A DNA stretch of 64,000 nucleotides from Thermoflexus hugenholtzii JAD2 (GCF_900187885.1 NZ_FYEK01000003.1:341612-405611), one strand, 5' to 3'; positions 23,289 through 31,584 are shown, counted from the stretch's first letter. Numbers and translations: made by a program. Notes: generated from the sequence alone by a model not told the origin.

Positions 23289-24113
23289 ATGTTCCCGCTG
23301 GCCTTCGTCCTTTCCTGGCAACCGACGCGCTTCGAGGCCGCCGCGGCCGTCGAGGATCTGGAACGTGCCCTGGAACAGCTCCGGGGGCTGGGATATCAGG
23401 GCGTGGAACTGGCGGTCCGGGACCCCGCCGCGGTCCCGGTGGGGCGGCTGCGGGCGCTCCTTGCCCGTTACGACCTGCGGGTCCCAGCCATCGGCACCGG
23501 CCAGGCCTGGGTGGAGGAAGGGCTCTCCCTGACCCATCCTGATTCGGCGGTGCGGCGCGCCGCCCTCGCCCGGTTGGAGGCCCACTTGGATCTGGCGGCG
23601 GAATGGGGCGCGCAGGTCATCATCGGGCTGATCCGGGGAAGGCGTATGGCGGGTGTGGAGGCCGAGCGTGCGCGGGGATGGCTTATGGAGGCGCTGGAAC
23701 ACCTGGCCCCCCGCGCCGCTGCCCGGGGTGTCCGCCTCGCCCTGGAGCCGCTGAACCGGCGGGAGACGGACTTGCTGAACACCGTAGCGGAGGTCCGGGC
23801 CCTGGTGGAAGCGGTCGGCCATCCGAACGTGGGGGTGCTGGTGGATACGTTCCACGCCTTCCTGGAGGAGCCCTCCATCGAGAGGGCCATCGAGGAGGCC
23901 GGCGATCGGCTTTTCCATGTCCACATTGCCGACTCCAACCGGCGGGCACCGGGATGGGGCGGGTTGGACTTCCGGCCGGCCCTGAAGGCCCTGGAGCGGA
24001 TCGGCTACCGCGGGTGGCTCTCCGCGGAGGTGATCCCCTCCCCCACCCTGGAGGCAGCCATGGCCCAGGTCGCCCGGTGGGCCCGTGAAGCCCTGGGGGC
24101 TCCTCCCGCGTAA
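23289..24113 (+). CDS. iolO: 5-keto-L-gluconate epimerase, IolO-like TIM-barrel protein
   Basis: 274 residues, AP-endonuclease-2/xylose-isomerase-like TIM barrel. GYQGVELAVRDPAAV, AIGTGQAWVEEGLSLTHPDS, VIIGLIRGRRM, LEPLNRRETDLLNTV (metal Glu), VGVLVDTFHAFLEEPS (metal Asp), FHVHIADSNRRAPG (His) and SAEVIPSPT (Glu) closely match Thermotoga maritima TM0416 (IolO) as I recall it, which epimerises 5-keto-L-gluconate to D-tagaturonate. It links the IolN product to UxaE. It starts six bases after the SDR stop and is the last gene of the operon; the next genes are convergent. A hydroxypyruvate isomerase or generic sugar isomerase label would miss the GTGQ and GLIRGRR signatures. Confidence 0.82.
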   Translation: MFPLAFVLSWQPTRFEAAAAVEDLERALEQLRGLGYQGVELAVRDPAAVPVGRLRALLARYDLRVPAIGTGQAWVEEGLSLTHPDSAVRRAALARLEAHLDLAAEWGAQVIIGLIRGRRMAGVEAERARGWLMEALEHLAPRAAARGVRLALEPLNRRETDLLNTVAEVRALVEAVGHPNVGVLVDTFHAFLEEPSIERAIEEAGDRLFHVHIADSNRRAPGWGGLDFRPALKALERIGYRGWLSAEVIPSPTLEAAMAQVARWAREALGAPPA

Positions 24114-24123
24114 GATCTCGACT

Positions 24124-24564
24124 TCATTCCTCGGGCAACGATCGGATCCGCCATCCAGAGGGCAGGCGTTCCACCTCCCCACGGGCTTTCCATTGCTGGA
24201 AGATCTCCCGCATCCGGGCGAAGGCCCCTCGATCCCAGAGGACGATACCGTGGTCCAGGGCCTCCAGGAGCAGCGGGTGGCGCGCTTGGAACATCCGCTC
24301 CTATTCCGGACGGCTGTAGGGGAACAGGTCCACGTTCCCCTCCACGAGCGGGGTGAAGCGAAGGATCCGATCGATCAGACGAATGCCGTCCGCCTCCCGG
24401 AGGCCCAGGAGGAGATCATAGTCGCTGCGCCAGGACCAATCCCCCCGGGCGACGGACCCGAACAGCACCAGGAACTCGAGCTCCTCCCCGCGCTCCTGGA
24501 GGAGCCGCTCAACGGTGCGCCGGAAGCGCTCCTCATCGGGAGGGCCGGATGAGAGATTCCGCAA
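24124..24564 (-). pseudogene. MNT-type nucleotidyltransferase interrupted by an in-frame TAG
   Basis: From a TTG at 24564 the frame encodes EELEFLVLFGSVARGDWSWR and SDYDLLLGL, the GSxxRG and DxD motifs of minimal nucleotidyltransferases (antitoxins of HEPN/MNT pairs). After VDLFPYSRPE a TAG (24301-24303) interrupts it, yet the same frame continues ERMFQARHPLLLEALDHGIV, LWDRGAFARMREIF and ends at TGA 24124-24126. That continuation has the usual C-terminal part of the family, so the TAG looks like a point mutation in a once-intact gene of about 146 residues. Reinitiation at the ATG two codons later, or a sequencing error, are alternatives. It overlaps the HEPN remnant by 32 bases. Confidence 0.75.
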
Positions 24565-24679
24565 AGCGGATCACCTCCGCCGCATCCTGAAGGGCCTGCC
24601 GGGCGTCGGATTCCAGGAACTGATCCACCGGTGCGCCCCGATCGAACGTGTTCGGATAACGTGAAGATCTTCCGCTTTT
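24533..24679 (-). pseudogene. C-terminal remnant of a HEPN-domain protein
   Basis: An open frame of about 49 codons without a start reads SGRSSRYPNTFDRGAPVDQF, then LESDARQALQDAAEVIRFAE and SLIRPSR before TGA. RYPN followed by an acidic helical tail is how many HEPN proteins end. It sits just upstream of, and overlaps, the MNT nucleotidyltransferase frame, the classic HEPN-MNT order. The N-terminal two thirds, including the catalytic RxxxxH region, are missing where the acyl-CoA dehydrogenase gene ends (24682), so the toxin half is gone. Confidence 0.65.
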
Positions 24680-24681
24680 GA

Positions 24682-26043
24682 TCAGCGGCTCCGGCCGAAT
24701 GAGCGATCTTCAGAGGGGATCTGGGGGTAAGGGACGCCGGCCAGATCCGAGGCCCAGAAGGATTCCACCAGGGCCAGCATGTTGATCTGGTTGGTGCCTT
24801 CGTAGATCGGGTTCAGCCGGACGTCCCGCAGGGCCTTCTCCACCCCCCAGGCCGGCATGTAGCCCCAGTCCCCCATCAGGTCCAGCGCGCGGGTGGTGAT
24901 ATACACCCCGAGATCGGCGCACAGGGCTTTGGTGGCGGCGGCGATCCCCTGAACGGGGCGTCGATACCGGGCGCTCTGCCAGACCATGGCCCGCATGGCC
25001 ATCGTCAGGGCCCACAGCTCGGCCAGAGCGACCTGAACTTCCGGATAGGCCAAGAGGGGGCGGTTCCCCAGGCGGGTTTCCCGGGCGAAGCGGGTGGCGG
25101 CCTCCACCGCCCCACGGGCGATCCCCAGGGCGATGGCCCCCACCACCGCCCGCGAGTAATTGAGGACGTTTCGGTTCAGAGCCCAGCCCGAGCGCTCCGG
25201 CCCGATGCGATGGGTCTCCGGGACGAACACCTGGTCGAAGAACAACTGGGTGGCATCGCAGGCCCGCTGGCCCAGCTTGCGCTCCCGTCGCCCGGTCCGG
25301 AACCCTTCCCGTCCCCGCTCAACGATGAAGGCGGTGAAATCCCGATCCACCCGCGGCGGTTGGCCGTCCTCCCGCTCCAGCACCGCGAACACCACCACGT
25401 AGTCCGCGCGGCTTCCGCCGGAGATGAAGACCTTCTGGCCCTGGATCACATAGCCCCCGCGAACCTTGCGGGCGACGGTGCAGAAGCGGGCGGAGGTGGC
25501 GCCCTCGCTCTCCTCCACATCGGAGCCCGCCTCCGGCTCGGTGATGGCATAAGCGACCAAGCGGATCTCCCCGCGCCGGTTGGCGCGGCAGATCGGCCAC
25601 AGCCACCGGCGCCAGACCCCCAAGTCGCCGCAGAGCAACAGCGGGGCCATCCCCAGGTCGTGGAACAGTAACGCCAGCCCGATGCCCCCGCAGGCGGCGC
25701 AGAACTCCTCCGCTTTCAAGGCGAAGTGGAAGATATGCCGCCCGGGGATCGCCCGCCAGGGCATGGCCCCGATGGGCCACGGCGCGGCCTCGGAGAGGAA
25801 ACCCCGACGGCCGGCCTCCCGATACAGCGGCCCGAGATCCACCCCTTCTGGATCTCGATCCGCCTCCCGGGCGAGGGGCGCAATGAACTGCTCCGCGAAG
25901 CGGCGGTAGGCCCGGCGACGCCGCTGCAGATCCCGGGGCAGCGTGCGGGTGTCCCGCTCCCACAGGGTTTCCGTGGAACCGTCATACAGCCAGCGCCCCA
26001 AGGGCTTCAGGCGCTGGATGGAATCGAGCAGCTCCGGATGCAT
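24682..26043 (-). CDS. Acyl-CoA dehydrogenase
   Basis: 453 residues, starting with ATG after GGAGG. The flavin-binding motif is AYAITEPEAGSDVEES, the substrate/FAD loop is QGQKVFISGGSRAD and IVERGREGFRTGRRERKLGQ, and the C-terminal helical domain carries RDVRLNPIYEGTNQINMLAL, placing the conserved catalytic-base Glu at residue 415. It would oxidise an acyl-CoA to the 2-enoyl-CoA and pass electrons to ETF. It is the third gene of a minus-strand operon, 27 bases after the paralogous dehydrogenase gene. Chain-length preference cannot be read; branched or aromatic substrates are possible. Confidence 0.88.
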   Translation of the reverse strand: MHPELLDSIQRLKPLGRWLYDGSTETLWERDTRTLPRDLQRRRRAYRRFAEQFIAPLAREADRDPEGVDLGPLYREAGRRGFLSEAAPWPIGAMPWRAIPGRHIFHFALKAEEFCAACGGIGLALLFHDLGMAPLLLCGDLGVWRRWLWPICRANRRGEIRLVAYAITEPEAGSDVEESEGATSARFCTVARKVRGGYVIQGQKVFISGGSRADYVVVFAVLEREDGQPPRVDRDFTAFIVERGREGFRTGRRERKLGQRACDATQLFFDQVFVPETHRIGPERSGWALNRNVLNYSRAVVGAIALGIARGAVEAATRFARETRLGNRPLLAYPEVQVALAELWALTMAMRAMVWQSARYRRPVQGIAAATKALCADLGVYITTRALDLMGDWGYMPAWGVEKALRDVRLNPIYEGTNQINMLALVESFWASDLAGVPYPQIPSEDRSFGRSR

Positions 26044-26070
26044 CGCGCCTCCTGTTCCTCAGAAAAAAGA

Positions 26071-27198
26071 TCACTCGGCGTAGCACAACCGGATCCGGTC
26101 GGGCGACCCGTGGAGCACGCGCAGGGTGGAGACATCCCGCAGGCGTCCAGCCAGGCCGTGGTCCTCCATGTAGCCGTATCCGCCCATCACCTGCAGGCTG
26201 TTCGAGACCGCCCGCCAGGCGTGCTCGGCGATGGCCAGCTTGGCGACGGCGGCCCAGCGCTCCAGGACATCCTCCGACAGCGCCGACAGGGGCTGCTCCG
26301 CGTGGGCCTTCAGCAGGAGCTCCAGGGTCATCACATCCGCGGCCGCCGTCCCCAGCAGGCTGCGCACCGGCCCATGGGCGATGATCCGGCGTCCCCCCTG
26401 ATAGCGGGTTCGGGCGTATGCCCGCGCTTGATCCAAGGATCGTCGGGCGACCCCCAGGGCGATGGCCGCATGGCCCAGCCAGTCCAGGGCAAGGAGCCGC
26501 CGCAGACGCCGATGGGCTTCCTCTCCCCGGGCGAGGATGCGGGCGGCACCCTCTCGCGCGATGAGAACCCCGTCCGCCTGCAGATGGCCCATCCACGCCG
26601 CCCGAAGCCCCAGGCGCTCGGGGAGGGGTTCGAGCCGGACCCCCGGGAGATCTGCGGGGAGGGTGATCAGCGCCCAGGAAGAATCCTCCGCAGCGCGGGC
26701 GAAGAGCAGGAGGCCCTGGGGAGGGCCGGCCGAGATCAGAAACCAGGAGCGACCTTCCAGAAGGAGACGGTCATGCGGCCCGGTGAGGCGCAGCCCATCC
26801 TCCTCCTCTCCTGCGAAGGGGCTCGGGGAGATCCCATCGGCCAGCAGTCCGCCCAGGGTCAGCCGGGCGCCCCGGGGGAAGAACCGGGCGCCCTCCAGGG
26901 CCGCGCAGGCGATCCCCTGGGCGTGGAGGGCGAGGGCGAACCCCGCACAGGCCTCGCCCAGCCGAGCCAGCGCATGCAGGGAGAGGCCGAGGCGTTCCGT
27001 CCATGTCCAGCGCCCCCAGATGCCCGTTGTGAAGCCCGGCGCCTCAGGATCCGGATCCGCCAACAGACCGATCGCCTCCGCCTCTTTTAGAAGGGCCTCT
27101 CGGCGCGCCGGATCCGCCTCCGGATCCTCGGCCTCCAGCCGCTGGAGAAAGCGGCGGAGCGCGACCTCCAGAAGCCGCGCCTCTTCTTCAACGCTCAC
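26071..27198 (-). CDS. Acyl-CoA dehydrogenase-like protein lacking the usual catalytic glutamate
   Basis: 375 residues with acyl-CoA dehydrogenase layout: helical N-terminus, a short middle beta domain (LLLEGRSWFLISAGPPQGLL) and a C-terminal flavin domain with LARTRYQGGRRI-like ARTRYQGGRRIIAHGPV and SLQVMGGYGYMEDHGLAG. Where active enzymes have YEGTxxI, this one reads VLHGSPDRI (His363 region), so the usual catalytic Glu is absent, and the middle domain is eroded. It may be the non-catalytic half of a heteromeric enzyme with the next dehydrogenase, as in some alpha/beta steroid or branched-chain acyl-CoA dehydrogenases, or may use a different base. It overlaps the upstream gene by 11 bases. 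Confidence 0.8.
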   Translation of the reverse strand: MSVEEEARLLEVALRRFLQRLEAEDPEADPARREALLKEAEAIGLLADPDPEAPGFTTGIWGRWTWTERLGLSLHALARLGEACAGFALALHAQGIACAALEGARFFPRGARLTLGGLLADGISPSPFAGEEEDGLRLTGPHDRLLLEGRSWFLISAGPPQGLLLFARAAEDSSWALITLPADLPGVRLEPLPERLGLRAAWMGHLQADGVLIAREGAARILARGEEAHRRLRRLLALDWLGHAAIALGVARRSLDQARAYARTRYQGGRRIIAHGPVRSLLGTAAADVMTLELLLKAHAEQPLSALSEDVLERWAAVAKLAIAEHAWRAVSNSLQVMGGYGYMEDHGLAGRLRDVSTLRVLHGSPDRIRLCYAE

Positions 27199-28183
27199 GG
27201 ATCCCTCCCGGATCTTCCGAAGGGGAATGGATGATCACCGGCGTGGCGGCTTCCCCATAGCGAACCGTGAGACGGGCCACGGGACGATCCTCCCCCGGAT
27301 ACGGCGCGTGCGGCCGCGCTGCCGAGTCGATGGCCTCCCCGGCGGGGAGGATGGCGTAGCGGACCAGGTAATTCTTCGTCGCTACAGCCACGGGGGAAAG
27401 ACTTAGGCTCCGGAGCTGATCTGCCACCGGGTGATCGCCCAGGATCAGCGTGCCGGATCCCGGGCGCAGGCCCAGCTGGTAGACCGCGTAGACCGGGATG
27501 GTGGTGCGGATCAGCGCGCCGTTGCGGACGCTGAAGGTCACCAGCGGACGCAGGTCCCGGATCACCAGCCCGCTGGAACGGACCGTCAGGGTGAGGATAT
27601 GACGGCCGCCCTCGCTGAGGCGCACCCGCTGGAAGGCCGGGGTTTTCTCGAAGTCCATATCGGCGAGGAACTTGGCGTAGCCATAGATCACCCGTCCGGC
27701 GTCCCGGGCGATGCGGGTGGTCACCGGCAGATGGAGGATGAAGGCCCCCCACCCCGGGAAGCGGCTTTCCAGGAGCACCGGGAGCCCGGGCGGGGCGGGC
27801 CGTCCATAGGTGCACAGGAGGGCGATGGCCACCTCCCCATACGGGCCGATGGTGGTGTGGATGTAATGGAAAGCGGCGATCCCCACCAGCGCCCGGCCGC
27901 CGGGGGTCACCACCGGGTGAAGGCGGTCGGAAGGGAGCAACGCCCGCACCGCCTCCCGATCGGCGGTGAAGATCCCCAGGAAGCTATCATCCCGATAGTA
28001 GAAGATCGGAAGGTCAACCCGGCCGGAGCCCACATCGATCCCGGTGGCGGTGGGTCCGGTCCAGCGGAGGAACTCCTCCGCCGCGTCCGGCCTCCAGCCG
28101 AGGAGCGCCCGAAGGCCTCGCACGCCCACATACCCCAGGGCGGCAACGCCCATCCCCGCAAGCCACCATCCCCTGCGTCCCAT
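27188..28183 (-). CDS. Acetoacetate decarboxylase-like protein with N-terminal membrane anchor
   Basis: 331 residues. A hydrophobic segment (about 6-28) precedes an acetoacetate-decarboxylase-fold domain: IFYYRDDSFLGIFTADREAV, TPGGRALVGIAAFHYIHTT, and VIYGYAKFLADMDF, in which Lys171 matches the Schiff-base lysine of the GYPKxLA motif. The family covers acetoacetate decarboxylases and many lactonase, hydratase or aldolase-like relatives of unknown substrate. It is the first gene of an operon with two acyl-CoA dehydrogenases, hinting at lipid, steroid or ketoacid breakdown. The upstream region is shared with the divergent DUF2726 gene. Confidence 0.72.
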   Translation of the reverse strand: MGRRGWWLAGMGVAALGYVGVRGLRALLGWRPDAAEEFLRWTGPTATGIDVGSGRVDLPIFYYRDDSFLGIFTADREAVRALLPSDRLHPVVTPGGRALVGIAAFHYIHTTIGPYGEVAIALLCTYGRPAPPGLPVLLESRFPGWGAFILHLPVTTRIARDAGRVIYGYAKFLADMDFEKTPAFQRVRLSEGGRHILTLTVRSSGLVIRDLRPLVTFSVRNGALIRTTIPVYAVYQLGLRPGSGTLILGDHPVADQLRSLSLSPVAVATKNYLVRYAILPAGEAIDSAARPHAPYPGEDRPVARLTVRYGEAATPVIIHSPSEDPGGIRER

Positions 28184-28218
28184 CGCCAGCCTCCCTCTGG
28201 TGTGCTGGGGGAGAAAGC

Positions 28219-28247
28219 TCGGAAACGACGCTCTATTCTGTTATAAT
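28219..28247 (+). promoter_or_regulatory. Probable promoter for the DUF2726 gene
   Basis: A consensus TATAAT (28242-28247) lies 66 bases upstream of the DUF2726 start; the matching -35 at 28219-28224 (TCGGAA) is weak. The 130-bp divergent gap also serves the minus-strand operon. Confidence 0.5.
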
Positions 28248-28313
28248 TCTGGCCGAAATCGTTACATCCGCGCTTCGGGGCCCTCAGGGCGATCAGCAGG
28301 AAGGAGCCGGATC

Positions 28314-28865
28314 ATGGAGCAGCTGGGAGGGATCCTGATCGCTGCAGCATGCGGGCTGGGCCTCGTCCTGGCCCTCGCCGCCGGGTGGCTGTTGAACTCG
28401 TCCGTGCAGAGGAAGACGCCGGCGCAGGTTGTGGAGAGACCCGAGGCTCTCCAGGAGGGCTCCTTGCAGATCCGACGGATGCTCTCAGACGCCGAGGCTG
28501 CCTTCTACTGGGCGCTGAAGCGGGCCGTCGGCGATCGCTGGGTGATCCTCCCCAGGGTGCCCCTTCATCGCGTGTTCCGCCGCATCGAACATCTTCCCCA
28601 CGAGATGTATACCATGCTGGAGAACGGCGAGGTGGATTTCCTCCTGGTGCATCCACGCTCCTGGGAACCGGTCTGTGGGATTGAGTTGGACGACAGCACG
28701 CATCACAGTCCCACCCGGCGGGAGCGGGATCGCCGCAAGGAGGCGCTGTTTCGGGCCGCAGGCCTACCCCTGCTCCGCTGGAGCATGAGCGAGCGCTGGG
28801 ACGTGGAAGAGATCGCCACACGGGTGAGCGCCACCCTGAACGCCGCTCGAGAATCCCAGAACTGA
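28314..28865 (+). CDS. Membrane-anchored DUF2726 (nuclease-fold-like) protein
   Basis: 183 residues, ATG after AAGGAG. An N-terminal transmembrane helix (about 5-26) is followed by a DUF2726 domain: MLSDAEAAFYWALKRAVGDR, VLPRV-like ILPRVPLHRVF, FLLVHPRSWEPVCGIELDDS and ERDRRKEALFRAAGLPLLRW. The pattern of an early Glu, a central D-x(n)-E-x-D/DST strand and RDRRK...L resembles PD-(D/E)XK/Vsr-like nuclease folds, to which DUF2726 has been related. The membrane anchor is a frequent companion. Actual activity and substrate are unknown. It stands alone, 34 bases before the beta-hydroxyacid dehydrogenase gene. Confidence 0.7.
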   Translation: MEQLGGILIAAACGLGLVLALAAGWLLNSSVQRKTPAQVVERPEALQEGSLQIRRMLSDAEAAFYWALKRAVGDRWVILPRVPLHRVFRRIEHLPHEMYTMLENGEVDFLLVHPRSWEPVCGIELDDSTHHSPTRRERDRRKEALFRAAGLPLLRWSMSERWDVEEIATRVSATLNAARESQN

Positions 28866-28899
28866 GCGGGGACCTCTTATCGACCTATCGGAGGCCACC

Positions 28900-29826
28900 A
28901 TGGAACGCATTGGGTTCATCGGCCTGGGGGTGATGGGCAAGCCCATGGCTCGCAATCTGCTGAAGGCGGGCTATCCGCTGGTGGTCTACAACCGCAGCCG
29001 TCCCCCCATGGAGGAGCTGGCGGCAGAGGGGGCGGAGCCGGCCGGCTCCCCCCGGGAGGTCGCCCAACGCAGCGATGTGGTCATCACCATGCTGCCGGAC
29101 ACCCCGGAGGTGGAGCAGGTGTTAGACGGGCCCGACGGGGTCTTCGAGGGCGGACGGCCGGGCCTGATCGTGATCGACATGAGCACCATCGATCCGATGG
29201 CCGCGCGGCGCCTGGCGGCGCGGGCCGCGGAGCGGGGCATCGTGATGCTGGACGCGCCGGTCTCCGGGGGGGAGATCGGGGCAATCCAGGGGACGCTCTC
29301 CATTATGGTGGGAGGGGATGCGGCGGCCTTCGAGCGCTGCCTGCCCATCCTGCAGGCGATGGGCCGGAACATTATCTATATGGGGGAATCCGGCGCGGGT
29401 CAGGTCACGAAGGCGGCCAACCAGGTGGTGGTGGCGTTGACCATCGCCGCCATCAGCGAGGCCCTGGTGCTGGCGGCCAAAGCCGGGGTGGATCCGGCGA
29501 AGGTGCGCCAGGCGCTCCTGGGGGGCTTCGCCGGCAGCCGCATCCTGGAAGTCCACGGCCAGCGGATCCTGGAGCGGAACTTCCGCCCGGGGTTCCGGAT
29601 CCGCCTGCACCACAAGGATCTGCGGATCGCCCTGGGTCTGGGCCGGGCAGTAGGAGCCAGCCTGCCCCTCACCGCGCTGGTCCACGAATGGCTGGGGGCG
29701 CTGGTGACGCGCGGACATGGCGATCTGGATCACGCCGCGCTGGTCACGCTGGTGGAGGAGTGGGCCCAGACCCAGGTGCGCCCCCACCCGGAAGCGCCAC
29801 CTCCTGAGAGGTCCGCCAGGCCATAA
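28900..29826 (+). CDS. Beta-hydroxyacid dehydrogenase (tartronate semialdehyde reductase / HIBADH family)
   Basis: 308 residues from ATG after CGGAGG. NAD(P) site IGFIGLGVMGKPMARNLLKA; substrate loop DAPVSGGEIGAIQGTLSIMV; catalytic Lys in GAGQVTKAANQVVVALTIAA; substrate helix FRIRLHHKDLRIALGL. These are the conserved blocks of 3-hydroxyisobutyrate dehydrogenase and GarR-type 2-hydroxy-3-oxopropionate reductases. GarR fits the VMGKPM and KAGYPLVVYNR text best, which would place it in glycerate or glyoxylate metabolism, but SSA reductase-like members look similar. A small hairpin (29832-29847) follows the stop. Confidence 0.85.
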   Translation: MERIGFIGLGVMGKPMARNLLKAGYPLVVYNRSRPPMEELAAEGAEPAGSPREVAQRSDVVITMLPDTPEVEQVLDGPDGVFEGGRPGLIVIDMSTIDPMAARRLAARAAERGIVMLDAPVSGGEIGAIQGTLSIMVGGDAAAFERCLPILQAMGRNIIYMGESGAGQVTKAANQVVVALTIAAISEALVLAAKAGVDPAKVRQALLGGFAGSRILEVHGQRILERNFRPGFRIRLHHKDLRIALGLGRAVGASLPLTALVHEWLGALVTRGHGDLDHAALVTLVEEWAQTQVRPHPEAPPPERSARP

Positions 29827-29902
29827 GGTCCGGGCAGATCCCTGCCCTCCCCTGACCTCATAGCCCTCAGGGAGAGTGCCCTTCGTCAGCAAAGGAGGAG
29901 CG

Positions 29903-30289
29903 ATGATCAAAGTGAAGCGGGTCTATGATCCCGCGGAGCCGGATGACGGGAGGCGGTTCCTGATGGATCGGCTGTGGCCGCGAGGGGTCAAGAAGGAGGC
30001 CCTGCGGATGGACGGCTGGCTGCGGGAGGTGGCGCCCAGCGACCGGCTGCGGCGGTGGTTCGGCCACGATCCGAAGAAGTGGGAGGAGTTCCGGCGGCGC
30101 TACTTCGCGGAGCTGGAGGCGCATCCTGAAGCCTGGCAGCCGTTGCGGGAGGCCGCCCGCGCCGGCAATGTCACTCTGCTCTTCAGCGCCCGCGACACCT
30201 CCTACAACAACGCCGTGGCCCTCCGGGAGTTTCTCGAGGGAAAGCTGACAGAGCCCAACGATCCTTCGCTCCAGGCCTCAGGCCTATAA
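29903..30289 (+). CDS. DUF488 family protein (YeaO-like)
   Basis: 128 residues, ATG after AAAGGAGGAG. DUF488 blocks are clear: VKRVYDPAEPDDGRRFLMDR, LWPRGVKKEALRMDGWLREV, WEEFRRRYFAEL and VTLLFSARDTSYNNAVALRE. YeaO-type DUF488 proteins are widespread small cytoplasmic proteins of unsettled function, sometimes linked to heavy-metal or haem contexts. It is convergent with the NDH-2 gene, 32 bases away, with no visible terminator between them. Confidence 0.85.
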   Translation: MIKVKRVYDPAEPDDGRRFLMDRLWPRGVKKEALRMDGWLREVAPSDRLRRWFGHDPKKWEEFRRRYFAELEAHPEAWQPLREAARAGNVTLLFSARDTSYNNAVALREFLEGKLTEPNDPSLQASGL

Positions 30290-30321
30290 CGTCTTCGTTC
30301 GCTTGAGTTGAGGTCCGAACT

Positions 30322-31584
30322 CTATTTGCCCCTTACGGGCAGCGAGGGGAGGATCAATCGCACCACCCGTTCGTAGAACAGATAATCCCATGCCCAGCCG
30401 GAGAGCACCACCAGCCGGTTCCGCATCCCGATCAGGCGGATGAGATGGACCCCCAGCCAGAGCAACCAGGCCGCGAAGCCGGTGAAGGCGCGCCCGAACA
30501 CATGGGCGACGGCGGCGTTCCGCCCGATGGTCACCAACGTCCCCGGATCCCGATACCGGAAAGGGAGCGACGGGCGGCCCTTCAGGGCGCGCAGGATGTT
30601 CCGCGCGGCGAGGGTTCCTTGCTGGATGGCCACCGGCGCGACCATAGGCAGCTTCCCCGGCCCTTCCGGGAGCGCCAGATCTCCCACCACGTAGATCTCC
30701 GGATGGCCGGGCACCTGGAGGGCAGGGGTCACCGGCACCCGCTCCCCTGGCCCGAGGGGAAGCCCCAGGGCCGCCCCCAGGGGATGCCCGCGCACGCCGG
30801 CCGTCCACACCACGGTGGCCGTCTCGATTGCTTCCCCATCCTGCAGGCGCACCCGATCGGGTCCCACCGCGGCCACGGGAGCGCGCCGCCGCACCTCTAC
30901 GCCCAAATGACGAAGCCGCTCCCGCGCATAAGCGGAAAGGACCGCCGGCAACCCGGGGAGCACCTCCGCCATCGCCTCGAGGAGGAGCACGCGGACCTCC
31001 CGGAAGTCCAGGGTGGGGAAATCCCGGCGCAGCGGGCGCGCGATGAGCTCGGCGAGGGCGCCTGCGAACTCCACGCCGGTGGGGCCGCCGCCCACGATCA
31101 CGAAGGTCAGCAGACGCCGCCGGCGGAGCGGATCCGGCTCCCGGGCCGCCCGCTCGAAGACCGACAGGATGTGATTACGCAGGGCGACGGCCTGATCCAG
31201 GTCCTTGAGGAAGAAGGCGTGCTCGGCGACTCCGGGGACGCCGAAGGTGTGCGCCAGGCTCCCGGGAGCCAGGATCAGGAAGTCGTAATCGATGGGCGGG
31301 CCGTCGGTCTCCAGCCGGCGGGCGGCCGGATCGATCCCCCGCACCTCCGCCATCTCGAAGGCCACGTTGGGAAAGCGCCGCAGGAGCCCTCGAATGGGGA
31401 AAGCGATGGCCTCGGGCTCGATCTCGGCGGCCGCCACCTGATAGAGCAAGGGGAAAAACGTGTGGTGGTTCCGGCGGTCTACCAGCAGCACCTCCACCGG
31501 CTCAAAGGCGAGGGTCCGCACGGCCCACAACCCGCCGAACCCTGCCCCCACCACCACGATCCGTGGTCGCCTGCGCTTTCCCAT
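30322..31584 (-). CDS. ndh: Type II NADH dehydrogenase (NDH-2)
   Basis: 420 residues. FAD site IVVVGAGFGGLWAVRTLA, then the NDH-2 sequence RRNHHTFFPLLYQVAAAEIE, NAD site FVIVGGGPTGVEFAGALAEL and the second FAD contact IYVVGDLALPEGPGKLPMVA, with QQGTLAARNILRAL before a C-terminal membrane-binding region WLLWLGVHLIRLIGMRNRL. It should oxidise NADH and reduce membrane quinone without pumping protons. It is divergent from the membrane protein that leads the nitrite reductase cluster, so it may be the electron source for that module. The intergenic gap holds a 16-bp palindrome (31632-31647). Confidence 0.9.
   Translation of the reverse strand: MGKRRRPRIVVVGAGFGGLWAVRTLAFEPVEVLLVDRRNHHTFFPLLYQVAAAEIEPEAIAFPIRGLLRRFPNVAFEMAEVRGIDPAARRLETDGPPIDYDFLILAPGSLAHTFGVPGVAEHAFFLKDLDQAVALRNHILSVFERAAREPDPLRRRRLLTFVIVGGGPTGVEFAGALAELIARPLRRDFPTLDFREVRVLLLEAMAEVLPGLPAVLSAYARERLRHLGVEVRRRAPVAAVGPDRVRLQDGEAIETATVVWTAGVRGHPLGAALGLPLGPGERVPVTPALQVPGHPEIYVVGDLALPEGPGKLPMVAPVAIQQGTLAARNILRALKGRPSLPFRYRDPGTLVTIGRNAAVAHVFGRAFTGFAAWLLWLGVHLIRLIGMRNRLVVLSGWAWDYLFYERVVRLILPSLPVRGK

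Noticed and set aside
24114..24681. Functional HEPN-MNT toxin-antitoxin pair
   Set aside because: The HEPN frame lacks its start and N-terminal domain, and the MNT frame has an internal stop.
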